From Cololabis saira (lineage: Eukaryota; Chordata; Actinopteri; Beloniformes; Belonidae): a DNA stretch of 64,000 nt. Numbering within the stretch: the stretch's first letter is position 1; each line of letters opens with the position of its first letter. The notes beneath the pieces are model-generated. The model ran no database searches and was not told where the DNA came from. It worked only from the letters and a program-made list of their open reading frames with translations. Location: contig NC_084592.1 of the NCBI RefSeq assembly GCF_033807715.1, positions 24,003,501 through 24,067,500 of the forward strand, in the 5' to 3' direction. Positions 11,048 to 20,916 of this stretch are shown here, piece by piece. The position numbers and the translations under genes were made by a program.

Positions 11048-11140
11048 GAAACCTGGTTTGTGGGTAGTTGTGGACCAGTGGGTTGGGTAGGTGACCTTCC
11101 AACTGAAAGGTTGGTGTATTGATTCCCAGCCCTGCCATGT
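11048..11140 (+). mobile_element. tRNA-like SINE head fragment
   Basis: The segment reads ggaccagtgggttgggtagg, then gaccttccaactgaaaggtt, then ggtgtattgattcccagccc. This resembles the A-box, anticodon stem and B-box arrangement of fish tRNA-derived SINEs. The B box (gattccc) is degraded, and no cloverleaf that would make a functional tRNA is apparent. No body or tail was recognised. Confidence 0.5.
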
Positions 11141-12816
11141 TTTACTTTTCTTAGTACTGTTCCAACAAAAAATATTTTTTTAAAAAGCTTTCTTCCCTTT
11201 TAAAGTAAGGTCAAGAGACCAGTTACTGTACATGACAGCCTCCTAAACTGTACTTTGGAGAACCTGGATAGAGTTAAGTGCAGAATTTTAACCATTTTAT
11301 AAAGATGTTAAAATAATAACACATTGGTAAATGTATAGCAGGTACAATCCGGTTGGCATTAACAAAGAGCAGAAAAATGGGAACATGAAGCATTAAAACC
11401 ATTTACGCAGATCTCTGCAGAGGTCTGCAATGCGAGTCGTGTGTTTTAAATACATAATTATAACTTTTCTGGCATCAGGCTGTCAATCTCTTTCCCTGTT
11501 TTGTGCAATTTGTGCATTTCCTCTCATGTTCGCACTGAAGTCATGCAAAGCTTTGTGCATTCGAGGTTGTGTCTGATATTGAGTATGTTGATTTGTATAT
11601 CAAAAATAAAATCTGTGTTTTCTGCTACTATTGTGTATGCGGCTGTGTGTATATGTAGTGTGTGTGTTTGTGTGTCTGTCAGCATCAGGTTTTGACTTTG
11701 TTGGGTTTAAAATATTGCCAATTATGCTAATTATTTTAATGATGTTTATTTGGCTAGATACCATGTTTTTTTAGATTCTTTATTCATTCATTTCAATTTC
11801 TCATGTTGCCCTCAAAAACCCACAATTACAATCATCTCCAGTCAGTTAGTGTTGAGGCTGAATGTGCTATTGAATGTGTCAATTGCCTCCTTTTTTGTCT
11901 TTTAACCTGGCTAACACACACCTTGCGTATGACTCCTGACCTTATACTCTGTTACTCGAACCAGCTACACAAGGCAGACAACACTAAACGCTGTATGTCT
12001 AATATTTGATTATTCATGCAAACCAACCGCTCACTAGAAAGTGGATTTTTGTTAACTCACTCCGTTTGTCCCTCCTTCTCCCCGTCTCTTTCTCTTGATC
12101 ACCTCTAACATGGCTGACTGACTCTTTCAACTTTCTTTCAAAGGAAAGTCAAGAGGGCAATTTTGTGCTTGAGCAGTTCTTTTAGGGTCTGAACACTTTT
12201 TCAGGGAGAGGGAGGGCAGACTCACCAAGAGCCACCATTAGCTCCCCTGCCACCAGCACTTAGACATGACTCTGCACTGCACTCCAACAAATCTACTGTA
12301 CGCTGACACAATCACAGCTGCTGAAGGAATCTGATTAGATTCTCTCTGAGAAAGATTACTCCTTATAAAAAGTTGGAGTAAATTAAACTAAATCTCTGAA
12401 TACTCATAACGCACTACTGAAGCTCCAGAGCCCATAAAAGGATATTTTGGGACATCCCTTGTTCATATGCAAGGAAAACTTTAATTAACCCTCAACCTAA
12501 AATATCACTAGTTAACTACAGTGCAGGGAAACAGTTTGTTTTAAAAAGTTCTCGGGACATAACCATCAGCTTAGTGGCTAAGTTGAGTCTGTGAAAAGAC
12601 TGTATTTGTTTCGTGCTGTTCATCAAAAAGATTAACTTGGAGTTCTTCACTGGAAATCTCACTAGTCCCTGCTGGGACCTGAACTCAGATTTAAAAGTTC
12701 AGAGGCAGACGCTGAAAGCCCTATATTACACAGTCTTAAAGAAAAGGTTGTACAAACTAAATATACTAAACTAAATTCCAAAAAGTAACCAGTTGGACAT
12801 CCCCATCATTGTTTTA
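11141..12816. other. intronic DNA, nothing recognised
   Basis: I see no supported exon, RNA or classified repeat in this 1.7-kb stretch. Confidence 0.45.
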
Positions 12817-13001
12817 ACTCACTCACTCACTCACTCACTCACTCACTCACTCACTCACTCACTCACTCACTCACTCACTCACTCACTCACTCACTCACTC
12901 ACTCACTCACTCACTCACTCACTCACTCACTCACTCACTCACTCACTCACTCACTCACTCACTCACTCACTCACTCACTCACTCACTCACTCACTCACTC
13001 A
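12817..13001. repeat. (ACTC)n microsatellite, about 46 units
   Basis: 185 bp of essentially perfect ACTC repeats. The plus-strand open frame through it (LTHS repeated) is an artefact of the 4-nt period. Confidence 0.98.
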
Positions 13002-13484
13002 GTTCTTCACAGTAAACTCCAGTGAGGCTTACATGGTGTAATAAATCCAACTTATTAAATTCTTCATTACTTTTGAATACCAAATATTATGAATCCTCCT
13101 AAACCAGTCTTTGTAATATCGCTGCAGACACTCACTGACTCAGGATAGCTGCAGGACATTCAGTTTTGTTTTTGTTTTTCTGTCAGCACCACCTACTGAT
13201 TTTTGATCTTAAACAGTCCACCCACTGACTGAATGATTAAAAAATGCAACCAAGGCAGTATCTTCAATATACCACTGATATTCTACAGTCAATGCAAATG
13301 CTTATAATTCCACTCAAAAGCTGTTCTCAGCTCGATATGAAAATGTTTTTATTACTTTGTTCTTGTGATACATACATTATTAATTTGTAGTTTCACCCAG
13401 CAGTTGCCAAGAAAATCTTATGTAAAAGACGTTGATTAATCATAATCTGTCACTAACAACGATGAGTCTGCATACAGGAGGGAG
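13002..13484. other. intronic DNA, nothing recognised
   Basis: No feature is supported here. Confidence 0.5.
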
Positions 13485-14010
13485 GTAGAGCGGTTGACAG
13501 CATGGTGCGACGGTCACAACCTGATTCTGAGAGGAAGGAGGTGACCGTGGACAGGACAGGGCAGCAGATCCACACACCCCTCTTTATTAAGGGAGAAGCT
13601 GTGGAGAGGGTTGCCAGCGTTAAGCTGGAGGACCTACTAAGAGGACCTGAAGTGGGCCAACACCACCAGGGCCGTGCTCAGGAAAGCTCATCAGCGCCTC
13701 AGGAGAGCTCATCTTTCCCAGGAAGCTGACGGTAAACTTCTACCGCTGGCTGATCAAAAGTGTGCAGACCACCTCCCTGTCCGAGTGGTACTCCAGCTGC
13801 ACGAGGGCAGAGCAGCACTCTCTGCAGAGAGTGTTAAGGACGGCTGGGAAGATCATTGGAGCCCTGCTTCCATTTCTTCCATTATTTCCTCCCGTTGCCT
13901 CCACAGATCCCTCAGAATCAATAAGGATTCATTCCACCCTGGCCACGACCCTTCCACCTCCTCCCCTCAGGAAGAAGGCACAGGTCTATCAAAGCGAGAA
14001 CTAGCGCACA

Positions 14011-14066
<56 letters not shown>

Positions 14067-14365
14067 CACACTAAGGTACCTCTGACATGCCTCATTTAAA
14101 AGCTGCTGTTTATGCTGTTACATACTTATTAAGAATACCATGTATACACTTTCTACTAATTCTTTTAGGATTCTTATGCTGCATTTAGAGCTCATCTGCT
14201 CCAACTGTAAATAATGTTTATTTACCCGTATATATATTGTATTTTTTGTTTGTTTGTCTTACATTATTTGTTTGTTTGCATTGTGTGGCCAAGAAATTGC
14301 CTTGCTGTCTCATTGTTCTCTGGACAATGACAACAAACATTTGATTAAATTGGATTTTTGATTCA
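13485..14365 (+). pseudogene. L2-type LINE 3' end (reverse transcriptase C-terminus)
   Basis: Broken plus-strand frames read EVTVDRTGQQIHTPLFIKGE then AVERVASVK, LRKAHQRLRRAH, and NFYRWLIKSVQTTSLSEWYS then SCTRAEQHSLQRVLRTAGKI. These match the thumb and C-terminal part of fish L2-type LINE proteins (FYRSTIESxLTxCITVWYxSC...ALQRVVKTAQ). Frameshifts near 13640-13740 and the missing upstream domains show a 5'-truncated, dead copy. The 3' UTR continues to the typical end ggacaatgacaacaaacatt at about 14321-14340. A CGCA microsatellite has expanded inside it (14004-14071). Confidence 0.85.
14004..14071. repeat. (CGCA)n microsatellite inside the LINE
   Basis: About 16 CGCA units lie between the LINE coding remnant and its 3' UTR. 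The tract is rich in CpG. Confidence 0.95.
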
Positions 14366-15589
14366 CAAAAATAATTGTAAAGTTATTGGAAATGTAAAAC
14401 TATAATTATAAAGTAATGCTACTAAAAACCACATTAATATAACAGCAATATAACAACAGTAAGCACAATCAAGTATATTAATTTTGAATAATTCTGATGA
14501 ATTGAACACACTGTATAAAAAACTTATTATATATACTAATTATATTATATTATATTATATAACCTTCACTAAGGTCTCAAATATTACAAATATAATCGTA
14601 ATGAATGTTTTTTTTGTCATTTCAGTCTTGGCTGATATAAAAAGCAAATACCAGGGATTTCTTCGCTTCTCTCTCATTAAAAACACAAATCAGCAGCAGC
14701 CTTTTATCCAGCTTCAAAACCAGAAACTTAGTTAGACATGATATGGCATAAATCGTTTAATGCAGAATTTAAGTACTGAGCACAGTTGCCAACTGGCATC
14801 AGACTGCTCGACCCATCAGAGAACCGTTATTGTGATCAAAATTTGACAGAGGATGTCTCTTAGACAGAGGGCCGACAAATGTCTCCTTCTATTGCAGAAC
14901 GCAAACATTACTATAAAACAGAGGTGGACAAGAATTCACGGTGGACTAATTTAATTTGTGCGTGATAATATCCTGACTAAGCAACCAAAAGATTCCTCCA
15001 TGAAAATACAGTGAAGATCGCATCAGTCCTGCAGGCAACTTGGAACCAATCACTACATTCATCTTTTCTCATTTAAACTAAATGTGTCTGATAAGGGCAT
15101 CCGAGAACAAACAAACGTGTTATTATTCTATTATTCATGAATAATCTTATGTGCATTGACATGGCCCACTACTTTAAACACTCAACAATCTGTCTATAAG
15201 CCCAAAGTAAATTAGTATTTTATAGACTAATACTGATTATAATTTTTGCCCCTTAGATCTGAACGATTAATGAGGCACACAATAGCAAATTCTTGTGTTG
15301 AATCATTTTTCATCATAAAACAGTGAGTGGGTACAACAAGCCACAACATAATGGGTTTGGTTACCCATCCATCATTTTTCTATTTTATTTTAGCTGCTAT
15401 TAGGAAAGAGGCAGACAGATGGCTGTTCCATCACATGGATGAAACAGAGAAACAAGCATGCTCATACCTCAAATGAAATGAATAAATAAAAAAAAACTAA
15501 CTGAACACTCTCTTTCAATTGTAACATATTTAACTATCAGTGTATATATATCCAACCATACATTATCTATACCTACTTATTCCATGCAA
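14366..15589. other. intronic DNA, nothing recognised
   Basis: AT-rich sequence with a small tatat stretch at about 14540-14560. Nothing else was identified. Confidence 0.45.
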
Positions 15590-15651
15590 ACATTTTCCAG
15601 CGTTCTTCGGGTAAAAGGCAGGATTACACCCATTACAGGTAGCCAGTCCTA
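15590..15651 (-). mobile_element. fragment of the L2-like tail repeat
   Basis: ttttccagcgttcttcgggt, then ggcaggattacacccattac and aggtagccagtcc, is a diverged reverse-orientation copy of the teleost repeat at 54437-54600 (ggttcaccctggacagg-gcgccagtc). Confidence 0.5.
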
Positions 15652-15684
15652 TGTGTGTGTGTGTGTGTGTGTATGTATATATAT

Positions 15685-15769
<85 letters not shown>

Positions 15770-15780
15770 AACACACACAT
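15652..15780. repeat. (GT)n-(TA)n compound microsatellite
   Basis: About 10 GT units are followed by roughly 48 TA units with one short interruption, then a few CA units. The tract grows from the repeat fragment on its left. Confidence 0.97.
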
Positions 15781-18224
15781 ATTTTTTATATATATGATGA
15801 CTAATTCATTTGTATATTGTTTATCAAACTGTAGGGCACCACGCATAAAACTACTATATATTTTTTTAATTTTGCTGTGATATAATTTCTGTTTATAATA
15901 CTGAGTTTTGTTGTTGTCCCCCCCCCCCTCACACTTATTATCTAAATTATGGCCAAACATTTCATTCTAGTGTCATCTGTGCAAAGGACATCAAAAATAT
16001 GCACGCATCATGCATTTGAAAGTTGTAGAAAGAATGTAGAATTGGAGATATAATTCTGCCTTGAATGTTTTCCATTTGTGAGAATTGTTTTCAACGCAAA
16101 CAACAGATTCCAGATTGTTTGGATATAGTTTAATAACTGTGCCCAGAACTGTTTCTATAAGATCATTGCAGATTTCTTTCATAGTTGGCATTATTTTAAC
16201 AAGTCTAAATTGTGAGTTTAAAAAATGTAATTACTGTAGCAAAACATGCTTGTTAAATGAATAGCATGGTGTAGTATTTGTTGTGAATCTGATATTACAT
16301 CTAAATTCGAACTGAATTTAGAAACATTTAATAAACAAAACAACCTGTAGAAAATGATACATTGTAAAAAGGTCCTGAAGGCAGATGATCATCTTACTGT
16401 CATCTACACTATTGATCACTTGTCCCGTAATTTGGCTGACTCAACAATCCTACATCACTAAAGACACTGCTGGAATGAAAATGTGACAAGCATCTACACT
16501 CCAAAGAAACCGGCATCTATGGAGCCCCAATGGTCGGGATATGGAAGGTTAATTGGGCTCCTGTCACCACTCGCTAAACCGCCTTATCTGTAACGAGCTG
16601 AAGCCAAAAAGAACAAAAGCCCACGGCAAAGCAAATTGTAGGGGAGCTGTTGTCATGGTTACTCCATACTGGCACCAGTGATTATTGGTCTGCTTTTTGG
16701 GGTGTGAGTGAGGGAAGGGGTTGGAGGTAAAACAGACAGATTATGTGTTAATTATGGTATTGTTAATAACAGTTTGTGATTGCAGCAAAGAGTGTAACCC
16801 CACAGAAGGAGAATAGAATAAGAGACTATACAGAAATGATCCTGGACACAAACTTAGCAACATGATAACAAAATCACACATGCAAACACACACATACAAA
16901 CGTAGCATTAAAAAGTTACACACAAAAACAACTTTATTCTTACCTATAAACCCAAATTATACAACTTCCTATAAATGCAGAAGCTCTACTGATTTGCTTT
17001 GATTCAAGTATTGATGCAACCTTTTTTGATAAAGTCCTTCTTTCAGCACCATCTTTGTGTTATTGTCTTCACAAAGAGCTGAACACAAAGTTTATGAACA
17101 ACAGAAATGTAATTACCAGACTGAATGAAACTGGCTGCACTGCTGTGTTCCTTCAAATGTGAACCTTGATGTTCAAAATGCGGCCGCGTCCACGTGTCTC
17201 TGTTAGCGTCCCTCAGATAACCAGTCTTTAGTCTGTTTAATCAACTGAAGATTTTTCCAGGGAAATACGTATTCTATTCTTTATGTAGATTACAATAATA
17301 AAAGTAAAACATGATTCTACAGCTTTACTTTACCTCTCATAGGGGATTATGTGTTGCATCTTGGCTTTGTGCCCTTTTCTAACAAAAGTACTAAACAGAC
17401 AATTTGTTAAACTGTGGGTTGATGGGTCCCTAAATACTGTAGATGATCTGGTATGTATTTTCAGCTTCATGCAGATCAACTATTCTGCATCGCACGTCTT
17501 CAGAGTTCTCCTTTTTGGGAGGTATGGTTCACATCAGCAGATGATTCTTATGATACAAACATTAAATGTTTGAATGCCTTTTACCACACCATTTAGCTTT
17601 AAACCACTCCTATAAACACGCTTCATTAACTTGAATGAGTTGAGGGAGGAGTTTAAAATAGTGATGACAGCATGAGTGTGTTCCTGTAGAACTGTGTCTT
17701 GCTGTCATCTTGCTGACATCAGACCAGGTGATTCATCTGGAGATAGGCTGCAGTTTGTACGGCGTCAGCTCCTAAACTGGACTGTCCCACACATGAAATA
17801 TGTAACGGCATGCAGTATGCAGAAGCCGTGTGTGTTTCCACCTGAATATGCAACTAGATGCGGTTCAGATCGTCCACTCAAGAGGCCAAGGCCTGCAGAT
17901 TGGCAGATTTGCAGGGAGGAATACAAGTCTGAGATGAATTTTACTCAATGATATTCAAGTCATATGCTTTATTTCCACTTTAGAGTATTGAATGCTTTCA
18001 TTATCGTGACTGAGCTTTAATTGCATCCCAGATGTCTTTTGAATGTTTTAATTGATATTACTAGACTATATGTGATATATATCTATCTATTAATGTCACT
18101 ATTAAAACTAATGTTGTTTATGTTCATGTGTTTTCAGACACAAGAGAATGTTTAGTATTGTTTACTATGAGCAAGTTAACTATACATACATGTATGTATG
18201 AATATATGTATGACATGATAAATA
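15781..18224. other. intronic DNA, nothing firmly recognised
   Basis: A C-run lies at about 15919-15928 and an X-box-like near-palindrome (gttgtcatggttac, one mismatch per half-site) at 16649-16662. The 91-codon open frame at 17676-17951 has no recognised domain and no splice or repeat context; I do not call it a gene. Confidence 0.45.
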
Positions 18225-18226
18225 TA

Positions 18227-18427
18227 CAGTGAGAGTAAAAAGTATTTGACCCCTTGCTGATTTTGTTGGTTTGCCCACTAATAAGGACATGATCATTCTA
18301 TACTTTTAATGGTAGATGTATTCTAACATGGAGAGACAGAATATCAAAAAGAAAATCCAGAAAATAACTTAGAATAATTTATTTTAATTTATTTGCATTT
18401 CGTTGAGGGAAATAAGTATTTGATCCC
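18227..18427. repeat. left terminal inverted repeat of the Tc1-like element
   Basis: This pairs with 19621-19821. The outer direct repeat is at the tip and the inner one at about 18405-18430. Confidence 0.95.
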
Positions 18428-18582
18428 CTAGTATGCATTAGGAGTTCTGGCTTTCACAGACCAGTTATACACTCCCAATCAACCTGTTACCTGAATTGAA
18501 GACACCTGTTCCAACTAATCACTTGTATAAAAGGCACCTGTTCACAGAATCAGACAATCAGACAGATTCCAAACCCTCCAAC

Positions 18583-19605
18583 ATGGGTAAGACCAAAGAA
18601 CTCTCTCAGGACCTCAGAGACAGGATTGTTGACCTGCACAAATCTGGTATTGGCTACAAAAACATTAGCAAGATGCTAGGTATTAAAGTAACAACTATTG
18701 GTGCAATTGTGAGAAAATCTAAGAAGTTTAACATGACCATCAATAGACCTCGGTCTGGTGCTCCACAGAAGATTTCACCTCGTGGGGTGGCAAGGATCAT
18801 GAGAACTGTGATAAATCGTCCTGCAACCACACAGAGGGAGTTGGTGAATGACCTCAAGGCAGCTGGGACCACAGTCACCAGGAAAACAATTGGCAACACC
18901 TTGCGCCGCAATGGATTAAAATCCTGCAGTGCCCGAAAGGAACCCCTGCTGAAGAAGGCACATGTGGAGGCCCGCCTAAAGTATGCCAATGATCACCTCA
19001 AAGATGCACAAAGTGATTGGGAGAAGGTTCTGTGGTCAGACGAGACCAAAATTGAACTATTTGGCCTGAACTCTACCCGTCGTGTGTGGAGGAAGAAAAA
19101 TGCTGCCTATGACCCCAGGAACACTGTGCCCACCGTCAAGCATGGAGGTGGAAACATTATGTTTTGGGGGTGTTTCTCTGCCAAGGGCACAGGGCTACTT
19201 CACCGCATCAGTGGAAAGATGGATGGAGCCATGTACCCTGCAGTCCTGGGGAACAACCTCCTCCCCTCTGCAAGGAAGCTGAAAATGGGCCGCGGTTGGG
19301 TCTTCCAACATGACAACGACCCGAAGCATACAGCAAAGGCAACAAAGGAGTGGCTCAAGAAGAAGCACATTAAGGTCATGGAGTGGCCCAGCCAGTCTCC
19401 GGATCTCAATCCAATTGAAAATCTATGGAGGGAGCTGAAGGTCCGAGTTGCCAAGCGACAGCCCACCAACCTTAATGATTTAGAGAGGATCTGCAAAGAA
19501 GAGTGGGCCAAAATTCCTCCTGATATGTGTGCTAACCTTGTGGTAAACTACAACAAACGTCTGACCGCTGTGCTTGCAAATAAAGGCTTTGCCACCAAGT
19601 ATTAA
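18583..19605 (+). CDS. Tc1-like transposase, intact, 340 aa
   Basis: This is a cut-and-paste DDE transposase. I chose the ATG at 18583 ([20 protein letters not shown]) rather than the in-frame ATG at 18496, because it gives 340 residues, the usual Tc1/Sleeping Beauty length, and starts with the family's N-terminal motif. Residues 1-110 form the paired-like helix-turn-helix region with an NRPRSGAP linker at 54-61. The catalytic core has D153 in VLWSDETK, D244 in FQHDNDPKH and E279 in [11 protein letters not shown], the same spacing as in Sleeping Beauty. A glycine-rich box ([17 protein letters not shown]) lies at 187-203. There are no stops, frameshifts or missing motifs. A promoter is not evident, but the upstream terminal repeat could supply one. 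Whether it is expressed or active is unknown. Confidence 0.96.
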   Translation: MGKTKELSQDLRDRIVDLHKSGIGYKNISKMLGIKVTTIGAIVRKSKKFNMTINRPRSGAPQKISPRGVARIMRTVINRPATTQRELVNDLKAAGTTVTRKTIGNTLRRNGLKSCSARKEPLLKKAHVEARLKYANDHLKDAQSDWEKVLWSDETKIELFGLNSTRRVWRKKNAAYDPRNTVPTVKHGGGNIMFWGCFSAKGTGLLHRISGKMDGAMYPAVLGNNLLPSARKLKMGRGWVFQHDNDPKHTAKATKEWLKKKHIKVMEWPSQSPDLNPIENLWRELKVRVAKRQPTNLNDLERICKEEWAKIPPDMCANLVVNYNKRLTAVLANKGFATKY

Positions 19606-19620
19606 GTGCTTTTGGCTAGA

Positions 19621-19821
19621 GGGATCAAATATTTATTTCCCTCAATGAAATGCAAATAAATTAAAATAAATTATTTTAAGTTATTTTCTGGATTTTCTTT
19701 TTGATATTCTGTCTCTCCATGTTAGAATACATCTACCATTAAAAGTATAGAATGATCATGTCCTTATTAGTGGGCAAACCAACAAAATCAGCAAGGGGTC
19801 AAATACTTTTTACTCTCACTG
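19621..19821. repeat. right terminal inverted repeat of the Tc1-like element
   Basis: Reverse-complement partner of 18227-18427, nearly identical to it, ending in cactg before the TA duplication. Confidence 0.95.
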
Positions 19822-20066
19822 TATGTATGACTACAAACTGCTATTACTGCTATGCAATTAATACAATTTGTTAAGATGTGCATTTAAAGGCAATTATAGG
19901 ACTAAAATAGGTAAGTAAAATAAACAAGTCAAAATAACACCATATTGGATGAACAAATTCTTGAAATGATTGTTGTCCTTGTACAAAATCCAGTCTCTCT
20001 ACAATCCATGAGCCTAAATGAAAGCCTCCGGTGACGGATGACTGCGGAAAATTACGAGCATATTAC

Positions 20067-20250
20067 CTGCAGTTATAGCTTGAGCTCCAGTTAGTTCCCC
20101 ATTAAAGCCATTCTCCCTGGCGCCGTAGGAAGCGGCGGCCCTGTAGACGGAGGAGGAGTAGCCATTGGCTCCGTGGGTGCCGCCGGGCTCCCGCCCCCCT
20201 GACGGGTCCCACTGGGGGGCGCTGTCTTCTGGCTGTCGATTGTCGGCCAT
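20067..20250 (-). CDS. map2: map2 start-codon exon (coding part)
   Basis: This encodes the MAP2 N-terminus: MADNRQPEDSAPQWDPSG, a glycine-rich stretch, then ARENGFNGELTGAQAITA, 61 codons plus one base. Human MAP2 begins MADERKDEAKAPHW and has KENGINGELT before its EEVSARIVQ block, so order and motifs agree. The start ATG is at 20248-20250. It is the only in-frame Met giving this homology and follows an untranslated stretch within the same exon. The donor is ACTGCAG|gtaata (gt at 20065-20066), phase 1, matching the acceptor phase of the exon at 2262-2351. In mammals the N-terminal half carries the protein kinase A regulatory-subunit anchoring region, but I cannot place it precisely here. Confidence 0.93.
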
Positions 20251-20304
20251 GCTGGTGCTCGTCAGCAGCTGGAGCGGCTGGGCAACGGGACGGAGTCTCG
20301 ACTT
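20251..20304 (-). other. map2: map2 5' UTR part of the start exon
   Basis: 54 nt lie between the ATG and a clear acceptor (tcctgtctctcacccag|AAGTCGAG, ag at 20305-20306). The acceptor shows that at least one further untranslated exon lies upstream, to the right. No upstream ATG is in the stretch. Confidence 0.8.
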
Positions 20305-20429
20305 CTGGGTGAGAGACAGGAGAGAGGGGGAAATGTCATCAAAACTGATTCCGACTGTGATATTAACCACAATTTTAGAAATGTTAAATGAAGGAACATC
20401 TGTGTGCTGATTATAGGAGGCGCTGCATC

Positions 20430-20908
20430 TAGGGTTGCCACCTTTCAGAAATAGAAATAAGGGAAGCCCTGATTTCAGCAGCGCAGGAGCCAAAAAAAAG
20501 CCCCAAAACTTCTAAACTGAATAAAAATGTGTTTATTTTATATGAAAAAACAAAATGCTTTGATTTAAAGTTTAAAGTGCTTTAATAGCATTGAATTTTC
20601 ATGACCGTACAGACAGCCAACCATACTAGCAGCTGAAATAGCCTCCTATTCTCTGTATGTCCACATCAGCCCAGATGTATAATATAGCCTACAGGTCAAG
20701 AATATGGTGTAAAAGTTAATTTATTTCAATAATTCAACTAGAATATGGTGTAAAAGTTAATTTATTTCAATAATTCAACTACAATATGGTGTAAAAGTTA
20801 ATGAAAATACGGTACAAATCGTGTCCCGTATTAGTTAAATACGGGACGCAACATTTTTTTCTCAAATAAAGGACAATTCCGTATTTTACGGGACGGGTGG
20901 CAACCCTA
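20430..20908. mobile_element. hAT-type non-autonomous element with perfect 8-bp TSD
   Basis: The ends tagggttgccacc and ggtggcaacccta are inverted repeats. They are flanked by identical octamers gctgcatc at 20422-20429 and 20909-20916, the size expected for hAT transposition. The 479-bp interior has no transposase. It contains a 41-bp tandem repeat (20701-20802) and tacgggac words near the right end that recur in fish elements. It lies in the 5' intron, about 117 bp upstream of the map2 start exon's acceptor. Confidence 0.9.
20701..20802. repeat. 41-bp tandem repeat, 2.5 copies
   Basis: Units start at 20701, 20742 and 20783 (aatatggtgtaaaagttaat...). The first two differ only at the last base. 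They are internal to the hAT-type element. Confidence 0.95.
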
Positions 20909-20916
20909 GCTGCATC

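Larger units (their letters stand above)
18227..19821 (+). mobile_element. complete Tc1-like transposon, 1595 bp
   Basis: The element starts cagtgagagtaaaaagtatt and ends with its reverse complement, flanked by TA on both sides (18225-18226 and 19822-19823), the Tc1/mariner target duplication. Inverted repeats of about 201 bp (18227-18427 and 19621-19821) differ at only about three positions. Each arm has an outer and an inner direct-repeat copy (aagtatttgaccc / aagtatttgatccc), the IR/DR layout of Sleeping Beauty-type elements where transposase binds. It encloses one uninterrupted 340-codon transposase. All structural parts of an autonomous element are present, which suggests a recent insertion. 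It lies in map2 intron 1, antisense to the gene, with its right end 245 bp from the exon donor. Confidence 0.96.

Noticed and set aside
12793..13041. 82-codon open frame with repeated Leu-Thr-His-Ser
   Set aside because: It is simply the translation of the (ACTC)n array; a 4-nt period without stops is open in all frames.
13502..14099. Overlapping 75-, 141- and 80-codon frames as a possible host gene
   Set aside because: They are frame-shifted pieces of an L2-type LINE reverse-transcriptase C-terminus followed by the LINE 3' UTR.
15563..15960. Ile/Tyr-rich and Thr/His-rich frames
   Set aside because: They are produced by the TA and GT dinucleotide arrays.
17676..17951. 91-codon plus-strand frame rich in Cys and Arg
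   Set aside because: I considered a small host gene, but there is no domain, splice or promoter support.
20067..20304. Assigning the start exon to tau (mapt) or MAP4
   Set aside because: The downstream EQVSARIVQEVTAEAVAV block and the ENGFNGELT motif are specific to MAP2 N-termini as I know them.
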